Assembly: GCF_017354985.1 (NCBI RefSeq)
Contig: NZ_CP071501.1
Coordinates: forward strand, 1,569,501 to 1,633,500
DNA from: Shewanella cyperi
GTDB lineage: Bacteria > Pseudomonadota > Gammaproteobacteria > Enterobacterales > Shewanellaceae
DNA length: 64,000 bases
Direction of reading: 5' to 3'
Below, one piece after another: positions 59,201 to 64,000 of the stretch (positions within the stretch are counted from its first letter, which is position 1; every line of letters starts with the position of its first letter). The notes under the pieces are model-generated. The model was given only the letters and a program-made list of their open reading frames with translations, was not told the DNA's origin and did no database searches. A program made the translations under genes and the position numbers.

Positions 59201-59440
59201 TATTTTGCGCAGCCCTTTAACTATACCAACCGCTTCTTCGATGGGCTTGGACACCAGTTGCTCAACTTCAACCGGCGCTGCGCCATCATACAGGGTACGA
59301 ATGGTGACCGTTGGGTAGCTTAGATCCGGCAGTAACTTCACCGCCAGACGGGAGAATCCCACCATACCGAACAGTATGACTGCCAACATAAACATCCATA
59401 CTGTAACCGGCCGTTTTACGGACGTAGTGATAATAGACAT
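56204..59440 (-). CDS. RND efflux permease (first of two)
   Basis: 1078 residues. It starts MSIITTSVKRPVTVWMFMLAVILFGMVGFSRLAVKLLPDLSYP in pieces. The TM4 segment is GLLVDNAIVVLENIDRYR near 398-415, and TM10-type GLIMLAGIVVNNAIVLVDRINQ lies near 985-1005. A hydrophilic linker around 500-545 (REKPTTRMGKLKHYGA) is unusually long and basic for this family. It is the first permease after the adaptor (15-base gap) and overlaps the second by four bases. Two different permeases on one adaptor resemble MdtBC- or VexEF-like heteromeric pumps, but whether they work together is inference. Confidence 0.92.
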   Translation of the reverse strand: MSIITTSVKRPVTVWMFMLAVILFGMVGFSRLAVKLLPDLSYPTVTIRTLYDGAAPVEVEQLVSKPIEEAVGIVKGLRKISSVSRSGLSDVILEFEWGTDMDMASLEVREKLDTINLPLDIQKPLLLRFNPNLDPIMRLALSVPDADEAKLKQLRTYADEELKRQLEALSGVAAVRLSGGLEQEVQILLNQEKLTQLNLNASDIRDRIAAENLNVSAGKVVQGEKEYLVRTLNQFNSLDELGQVVVYKDDQRLIRLFEVADIQDAHKERSDITRIGNQESIELAVYKEGDANTVAVAKRLKQEVAAINKNSPLANLEIIYDQSEFIESAVGEVTSSALIGSVLAMLVIYLFLKDIIPTLIISISIPFSVIATFNMMYFADISLNIMSLGGIALAVGLLVDNAIVVLENIDRYRKQGLERLEAAVKGTREVAGAIFASTMTTLAVFVPLVFVDGIAGALFADQALTVTFALLASLLVALTSIPMLASREGFKALPPLVAKADREKPTTRMGKLKHYGATVFSFPFVLLFRYLPALLLTLSLTLTRLFGWLLGLVMRPLSQLFNLIYHGMERLYHPVLNAALKAKVMTLVLALGITAFAAGLLPRLGMELIPPMNQGEFYVEILMPPGTEVSETDKVLQYLALAIKDMPEVKHAYSQAGSGGLMTSDTARGGENWGRLQVVLADHGAFNLVAGKLRERARKLPELEAKIQYPELFSFKTPLEIELSGYELGQLKQTADTLVKALGESQRFTDINTSLRDGQPELSIRFDSARLAALGMDAPTVANRIAQRVGGTIASKYTLRDRKIDILVRSAQSERDEVRDIANMVINPNDAQPLPLSAVADVSLQLGPSAINRISQQRVALVSANLAYGDLSEAVAEARSVLQRQAIPASVQVRFGGQNEEMEHSFQSLKIALTLAVFLVYLVMASQFESLLHPLLILFAVPMAVGGAILGLFMTGTHLSVVVFIGLIMLAGIVVNNAIVLVDRINQLRAEGMEKLAAVSEAASSRLRPIMMTTLTTTLGLLPMALGLGDGAEVRAPMAITVIFGLSFSTLLTLVVIPVLYALFDRKQFAEPEMEANI

Positions 59441-59455
59441 AGTGGCTGTTCCTTA

Positions 59456-60517
59456 TTACTTGGCAGAGGCCACGTCGAGGGAGCCTATCACTTCAACCTG
59501 TGACTGATCCTTGAGGTTTTGCTGGCCACGCACCACTATTTGCTCGCCCGATTGCAATCCGGCCACCACTTCCACTGTGTCGCCATCGCGGTAGCCCAGG
59601 GTCACCTCGCGGCGCTGGGCCTGGTTGTCGGCAATCACGTACAGGGTCTGCTTGTTATCCTGATTGATGATGGCGTTGAAGGGCACAGTGATCACATTTT
59701 CATGGGTGTCGTACTTGAGCTCAACCCGGGTAAACATACCGGCCTTAAGTTCACCCGTGTTGTTAGGTACTGCCAGGGTCACCTTGAAGGTACCTGAGGC
59801 CGCATCGACCACAGGACTTATCCTCAGTACCTTGGCATTGACTGCATGCAGTTGATTGTTGCTGGTGAATACATCGGCGCTTTGACCAAGCTTCAGCTGT
59901 GCCAGTTGGCGCTCGGGCAGGTACACTATGCCGTGCAATTCGTCCTGATTCACCACATAGAACAGCTCTTCAAATTCGCGGGCCATATTGCCGGCTTTCA
60001 CATGACGTTTGGCGACAACACCATCCAGTGGTGAAACAATTTGGCTTTCCTTGACCTGCAGCGCGGCCAAATCGCGACGGGCAACAGCAGCCTGCAGGTT
60101 GAATTCCAGCTTGGCCATTTGATCGGCGCTGACGAACTCCTTGTTGTTCATCTTTTTGAGGCGGTTCAGCTCCTGTTCAATGATTTTGACCTCAGCCTCT
60201 GAGCGCTCCAGATCGTATTGCTGCCGTTTGGCATCGATAGTGGCCAGCACCTGTCCCTTGTGCACTTTTTCACCTTCTTCCACCTTGATGCTTTCAATCA
60301 GGCCGGCGATGCGGCTGACCACGTGGGCTTCGGCAGGCGCTTCCAGTGTGGCCGTGGTGCTGTAGAAGGAAGATACATTCCCCAGCATCACCAGCTGGGC
60401 CTCGACAGGTACGGCATATTTTTCTTCTTCAGGCTTCTTTTCTTCACCGCCGCAAGCAGCGAGTACTGAAATGAGCAGAACGGGCAGGGCGAGTTTGAAT
60501 GGGTTGCGGGCTTCCAT
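59456..60517 (-). CDS. RND efflux membrane-fusion adaptor lipoprotein
   Basis: 353 residues. A lipobox (LISVLAAC, Cys 22) makes it an inner-membrane-anchored lipoprotein. The HlyD/AcrA-like layout follows: beta-barrel/lipoyl regions (ISRIAGLIESIKVEEGEKVHKGQVLATID, residues ~68-95), a central alpha-hairpin (YDLERSEAEVKIIEQELNRLKKM, VSADQMAKLEFNLQAAVARRDLAALQVK) and later barrels (VVAKRHVKAGNMAREFEELFYV, GTFKVTLAVPN). It is the first gene of a three-gene operon with two permeases; the outer-membrane channel (TolC type) must be elsewhere. Upstream is a 278-base gap to gltA. Confidence 0.93.
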   Translation of the reverse strand: MEARNPFKLALPVLLISVLAACGGEEKKPEEEKYAVPVEAQLVMLGNVSSFYSTTATLEAPAEAHVVSRIAGLIESIKVEEGEKVHKGQVLATIDAKRQQYDLERSEAEVKIIEQELNRLKKMNNKEFVSADQMAKLEFNLQAAVARRDLAALQVKESQIVSPLDGVVAKRHVKAGNMAREFEELFYVVNQDELHGIVYLPERQLAQLKLGQSADVFTSNNQLHAVNAKVLRISPVVDAASGTFKVTLAVPNNTGELKAGMFTRVELKYDTHENVITVPFNAIINQDNKQTLYVIADNQAQRREVTLGYRDGDTVEVVAGLQSGEQIVVRGQQNLKDQSQVEVIGSLDVASAK

Positions 60518-60748
60518 GTGATAGTACCTGTAAAGTTAACCATGATGGCAGCGATAAAGCACAAAGCATGCCACTAATTTTTATTCCTTTTAAACAATGG
60601 CTTAGGCGCGTTCTGGTTGTGGTGGTTGGTTACTTTCACCAAAACTGTAGCCAGTTTGTTTAATCTTTGGTGGGTTTAACTAAACGATGTTTACACTTGT
60701 TGCGCAACCAAAGCTTTGCAACAAAAGATGATCTGACGTTACAGGCAT

Positions 60749-60781
60749 AAAAAAAGCGCCCGTAAGAGGGCGCTTTTTTTC
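60749..60781 (-). terminator. Terminator of gltA
   Basis: AAAAAAAGCGCCC-GTAAGA-GGGCGCTTTTTTT between the gltA stop and the adaptor gene leader; strong in both directions. Confidence 0.88.
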
Positions 60782-60795
60782 AACAGCCAGTGAAA

Positions 60796-62085
60796 TTAAC
60801 CACGTTTGTCGATAGATACAAAGTCGCGGCTGGTTTCGCCGGTGTAAAGCTGGCGAGGACGGCTGATCTTGTGACCAGGCTGATCCAGCATTTCCTTCCA
60901 GTGTGCAATCCAGCCCACGGTACGTGCCAGGGCGAAAATCACAGTAAACATGGACGTTGGGATACCTATGGCCTTCATGATGATGCCAGAGTAGAAGTCC
61001 ACGTTTGGATACAGTTTCTTGGAAATGAAGTACTCGTCGTTCAAGGCGATACGCTCCAGCTCCATGGCCACATCCAGCAGTGGGTCCTTCACCTTGAGTT
61101 CGGTCAATACTTCGTGGCAGGTTTCACGCATTACCTTGGCACGAGGGTCAAAGTTCTTGTAAACCCGATGACCAAAGCCCATCAGGCGGAAAGGATCGTT
61201 CTTGTCCTTGGCGCGCTCGATGAATTCAGGGATGCGATCCACAGTACCGATTTCTTCCAGCATGTGCAGGCAAGCCTCGTTGGCACCACCGTGGGCAGGA
61301 CCCCAGAGTGAGGCAATACCGGCGGCGATACAGGCAAACGGGTTGGCACCCGAAGAGCCGGCCAGACGCACGGTGGAGGTAGAAGCGTTTTGTTCGTGAT
61401 CGGCGTGCAGGATGAAGATCCTGTCCATGGCGCGTTCAACGATAGGGTTTACCTTGTACTCTTCGCAAGGTACGGCAAACATCATCGACAGGAAGTTACC
61501 GGCATAGCTCAGGTCATTGCGCGGATACTCAAAGGGTTGACCCACTGAGTACTTGTAGCACATGGCGGCTATGGTTGGCATCTTGGACACCAGACGGTAA
61601 GCAGCAATTTCACGGTGACGGGCGTCATTGACGTCCAGTGAATCCTGATAGAAGGAAGACAAGGCTCCTGTCACACCGCACAGCATGGCCATGGGGTGTG
61701 CATCGCGGCGGAAGCCACGGAAGAAGAATGCCAATTGCTCATGCACCATAGTGTGCGTTTTGACTGTGTAGGCGAATTCTTCGAATTGTGCCTTGGTGGG
61801 CAGTTCACCGTAGAGCAAGGCATAACACAGTTCCAGATAATTGGACTCGACCGCCAGTTGTTCTATTGGATAACCGCGGTGCAACAGCACGCCCTGGTCG
61901 CCGTCAATATAAGTGATGGCTGATTCACAGGAAGCAGTGGCGAGAAATCCCGGATCAAATGTAAAGTAACCCTTGCTGCCGAGCTTGCTGATGTCGATAA
62001 CATCAAAGCCAGCAGTTCCCTGTTTTACTGGCAATTCAATTGATTCGTTCCCTGGTAGTTCCAACTTGGCTTTTAAATCAGCCAT
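60796..62085 (-). CDS. gltA: Type II citrate synthase
   Basis: 429 residues, like E. coli GltA. It condenses oxaloacetate and acetyl-CoA to citrate, the entry to the TCA cycle; hexameric type II enzymes are inhibited by NADH. The N-terminal [20 protein letters not shown] strand, [31 protein letters not shown] (His) and [13 protein letters not shown] (His and Arg) near residues 300-320 are conserved catalytic regions. AGGAGA precedes the ATG. It is divergent from sdhC across 411 bases, a common arrangement for coordinated TCA control. Confidence 0.97.
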   Translation of the reverse strand: MADLKAKLELPGNESIELPVKQGTAGFDVIDISKLGSKGYFTFDPGFLATASCESAITYIDGDQGVLLHRGYPIEQLAVESNYLELCYALLYGELPTKAQFEEFAYTVKTHTMVHEQLAFFFRGFRRDAHPMAMLCGVTGALSSFYQDSLDVNDARHREIAAYRLVSKMPTIAAMCYKYSVGQPFEYPRNDLSYAGNFLSMMFAVPCEEYKVNPIVERAMDRIFILHADHEQNASTSTVRLAGSSGANPFACIAAGIASLWGPAHGGANEACLHMLEEIGTVDRIPEFIERAKDKNDPFRLMGFGHRVYKNFDPRAKVMRETCHEVLTELKVKDPLLDVAMELERIALNDEYFISKKLYPNVDFYSGIIMKAIGIPTSMFTVIFALARTVGWIAHWKEMLDQPGHKISRPRQLYTGETSRDFVSIDKRG

Positions 62086-62496
62086 ACCCCGTTCTCCTTA
62101 CTTCATTCTTGTGTGAGTGCGGCATGTCAAACGGCCCATACTTTACCGCCAATGCAGATCACATTTCAATTTAAATAAGCGTTTAAATTCGTTAGACCAA
62201 GGTATAGGTCAGACCAATTTCCCTGACAAGACTAATACTTAACAGCCAAAAAAGCCAAAATTCGGGAAATTGCATAATGTGATGTTTGTATTTGACATTT
62301 GCGACGAGTATACTTGCTGCGGCTCGAAAGGGCTGCAAACAGCGCGGTTTCAGGCGTCTTTTTGAAAGGCTGAAAAGGCTGACCCCAAAAGCTTTAACTG
62401 TTTGTTTACACTTTTCTTTTGCGATGACCTGAACTGTGACCTGGGTCACGGCTTTTGTTTGAGCAAAAGCGGTTCACATTATAAAAAAAATGCTCA
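62086..62496. other. gltA-sdhC divergent regulatory region (411 bases)
   Basis: AT-rich, with no open frame. It holds a CRP-like site TGTGA-CCTGGG-TCACG (62435-62450), one base from consensus, 47 bases before the sdhC ATG at 62497. Promoters for both genes are expected here. ArcA or other sites may exist but cannot be seen with confidence. Confidence 0.5.
62435..62450. promoter_or_regulatory. CRP-like site upstream of sdhC
   Basis: TGTGACCTGGGTCACG matches the CRP consensus with a final G instead of A. Control of sdh by CRP is well known in enterics. Confidence 0.5.
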
Positions 62497-62892
62497 ATGG
62501 AGCTGAGTGAGCAGAACGTGAAAAAGCAAAGACCTGTCCATTTAGATCTGCAGACCATTCGCTTCCCTGCGACAGCGATTGCGTCAATTCTTCACCGTGT
62601 TTCCGGTGTCATTATGCTGTTTGCCGTGGGAATTCTCATATGGCTGCTCAATGCCTCGCTGGCATCTGCCGAGAGTTTCCAGGGCGTACAGGCGATGTTT
62701 GACAACTTCATCGTCAAGTTTGTCATTTGGGGCATTATGACTGCGCTGGGTTACCACTTGCTGGGCGGCGTGCGCCACCTGGTAATGGATACCGGTCGTT
62801 GGGAAGAATTGACTTCAGGCAATGCATCGGCCAAGGCGGTATTCGTCCTGGCGGTGGCCTTTTCAATCATCGTGGGGATCTGGGTATGGTAA
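62497..62892 (+). CDS. sdhC: Succinate dehydrogenase cytochrome b556 subunit
   Basis: 131 residues from ATG 62497. A GTG at 62518 would give VKKQRPVHLDLQ as the start, and neither has a strong ribosome site; E. coli SdhC starts four residues before the same VKKQRPV. SdhC is a three-helix inner-membrane anchor that binds heme b with SdhD and ubiquinone. The signature RFPATAIASILHRVSGVIM is near 21-39, followed by ALGYHLLGGVRHLVMD with the heme-ligand His near ~91. It overlaps sdhD by seven bases. Confidence 0.93.
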   Translation: MELSEQNVKKQRPVHLDLQTIRFPATAIASILHRVSGVIMLFAVGILIWLLNASLASAESFQGVQAMFDNFIVKFVIWGIMTALGYHLLGGVRHLVMDTGRWEELTSGNASAKAVFVLAVAFSIIVGIWVW

Positions 62893-63233
62893 CCAATGCA
62901 GCAAGTTTTGGACGCAGCGGTGTCCATGACTTTATTCTTCTACGCGCCAGTGCAGTGATCCTGGCTTGCTACACCATCTTTTTGGTGAGCTTCATCGCAC
63001 TGAGTTCTCATCTCACTTTTGACATCTGGCACGGCCTGTTCAGCGCTCTGCCGATGAAAGTGTTTACGCTGCTGGCACTGATTGCCGTGCTGATCCATGC
63101 CTGGATCGGTGTTTGGCAAGTGCTGACCGACTACGTGAAAAACGTGGCTCTGCGTGGCGTATTACAGTTTGCTTTTGTGGTTGCCGCCTTTAGCTATCTG
63201 GCCGCAGGCACAGTGATTGTGTGGGGTGTTTAA
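62886..63233 (+). CDS. sdhD: Succinate dehydrogenase membrane anchor subunit D
   Basis: 115 residues from ATG 62886, overlapping the sdhC stop (ATGGTAA). Three helices are visible: LLRASAVILACYTIFLVSFIAL near 18-40, FTLLALIAVLIHAWIGVWQVLTDYV near 60-85 (with the conserved HAWIG His and DY), and FAFVVAAFSYLAAGTVIVWGV near 95-115. With SdhC it anchors the catalytic pair and contributes to the quinone site. sdhA begins at the very next base. Confidence 0.93.
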   Translation: MVTNAASFGRSGVHDFILLRASAVILACYTIFLVSFIALSSHLTFDIWHGLFSALPMKVFTLLALIAVLIHAWIGVWQVLTDYVKNVALRGVLQFAFVVAAFSYLAAGTVIVWGV

Positions 63234-64000
63234 GTGAGTATTCCAGTTCGCGAATTTGACGCAGTGGTGATTGGTGCCGGTGGTGCCGGTATGCGCGCTG
63301 CGCTGCAGATTTCCAAAGAAGGCAAGAGCTGTGCGCTCCTGTCCAAAGTATTCCCAACCCGTTCTCACACTGTATCTGCCCAAGGCGGTATCACAGTAGC
63401 CCTGGGTAACGCCCACGAGGATAACTGGGAATTTCACATGTACGACACGGTAAAAGGTTCCGATTTTATCGGTGACCAGGATGCCATTGAGTACATGTGC
63501 CAGACCGGTCCTGAGGCCATTATCGAGCTGGAACACATGGGTCTGCCTTTCTCCCGCTTCGAAAACGGCAAGATCTACCAGCGTCCATTCGGTGGCCAAT
63601 CAAGAGATTTCGGTGGCGAACAGGCCGCCCGTACTGCGGCCGCGGCCGACCGTACCGGCCACGCGCTGCTGCACTGCCTGTACCAGCAAAACGTTAAGAA
63701 CAAGACCCAGGTGTTCTCTGAGTGGTATGCCCTGGATCTGGTGAAGAACGAAGACGGTGCCATCGTTGGTTGTACCGCCATCGACATCGAAAGCGGTGAA
63801 ATCGTGTACTTCAAGGCCAAGGCCACTGTGCTTGCCACTGGCGGTGCCGGTCGTATTTTCGCCTCTACCACCAACGCCCATATCAACACCGGTGACGGCG
63901 TGGGTATGGCAGTCCGTGCCGGCGTACAGCTGCAGGACATGGAAATGTGGCAGTTCCACCCCACAGGTATTGCCGGTGCCGGCGTACTGGTGACCGAAGG
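63234..64000 (+). CDS. sdhA: Succinate dehydrogenase flavoprotein subunit (3' end beyond window)
   Basis: The visible 255 residues are the N-terminal part of a ~588-residue protein. It begins with GTG at 63234, directly after the sdhD stop. SdhA oxidises succinate to fumarate with covalently bound FAD. The FAD Rossmann motif is [15 protein letters not shown] near 11-25, and the FAD-linking His lies in [11 protein letters not shown] near 44. [17 protein letters not shown] near 117-133, [13 protein letters not shown] and [16 protein letters not shown] near the cut edge are conserved. sdhB and sucAB would be expected beyond the edge. Confidence 0.95.
   Translation, partial: MSIPVREFDAVVIGAGGAGMRAALQISKEGKSCALLSKVFPTRSHTVSAQGGITVALGNAHEDNWEFHMYDTVKGSDFIGDQDAIEYMCQTGPEAIIELEHMGLPFSRFENGKIYQRPFGGQSRDFGGEQAARTAAAADRTGHALLHCLYQQNVKNKTQVFSEWYALDLVKNEDGAIVGCTAIDIESGEIVYFKAKATVLATGGAGRIFASTTNAHINTGDGVGMAVRAGVQLQDMEMWQFHPTGIAGAGVLVTE

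Noticed and set aside
62727..63233. Longer frame starting at 62727 for sdhD
   Set aside because: It overlaps sdhC out of frame; the conserved SdhD sequence begins at the ATG at 62886, which overlaps the sdhC stop in the usual way.

Overview
The window looks like a chromosomal segment of a Shewanella-like marine gammaproteobacterium. This is inferred from gene content, gene order (ybaN-apt-dnaX-ybaB-recR-htpG-adk-gsk, lolCDE, msbA-lpxK-ycaR, gltA/sdhCDA) and remembered protein similarity; no search was run. Almost all of it is ordinary core chromosome. I saw no rRNA, tRNA, CRISPR array, prophage or insertion sequence.

Layout. 1-3.1 kb: end of rimK, a tiny His-rich membrane protein, ndk, a DksA/TraR-type zinc-finger protein and dusC. 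3.3-6.2 kb: the most unusual locus, an hvfABC-type RiPP cluster. It has a signal-peptide-bearing precursor with ten cysteines in EGKCG-like repeats, a DUF692 (MNIO) iron enzyme and its DUF2063 partner, followed by an unannotated 39-residue membrane peptide and a YbaN-like protein. 6.4-16 kb: nucleotide salvage (apt, adk, gsk), DNA replication and repair (dnaX with a complete programmed -1 frameshift cassette, ybaB, recR) and chaperones (htpG behind a textbook sigma-32 promoter, and a CnoX-like protein). 16-30 kb: a Na+/dicarboxylate-amino acid symporter, an 841-residue Ig-repeat lipoprotein, astB, topA, a coiled-coil membrane protein, cysB, sdaA, nagZ and ycfP.

30-45 kb: a 400-base gap with a perfect CRP site, a promoter and a strong terminator (candidate small RNA), then acyP, csiV-mfd, a PilZ-like protein, the lipoprotein-release operon lolCDE, a DUF2062 protein, comEC and the lipid A genes msbA-lpxK-ycaR. 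45.5-53 kb: the most accessory-looking part. It holds a kinase-like protein, a secreted HExxH metalloprotease, a secreted cysteine-rich protein behind a sigma-54-type promoter, a VpsR-like sigma-54 activator next to it, and a periplasmic metallo-beta-lactamase-fold enzyme whose ribosome binding site lies inside a 15-bp hairpin. 53-60.5 kb: an RND efflux operon with one adaptor and two different permeases. 60.8-64 kb: gltA and, divergently, the start of the succinate dehydrogenase operon (sdhCDA, cut by the window end).

The genes work mostly as independent housekeeping units separated by clear bidirectional terminators. The candidate systems most worth following are the HvfABC metal-binding RiPP locus with its small membrane peptide, the putative CRP-controlled small RNA at 30.2-30.4 kb, the sigma-54 secreted-protein module at 46.7-52.1 kb, and the ribosome-binding-site hairpin at 53.1 kb.
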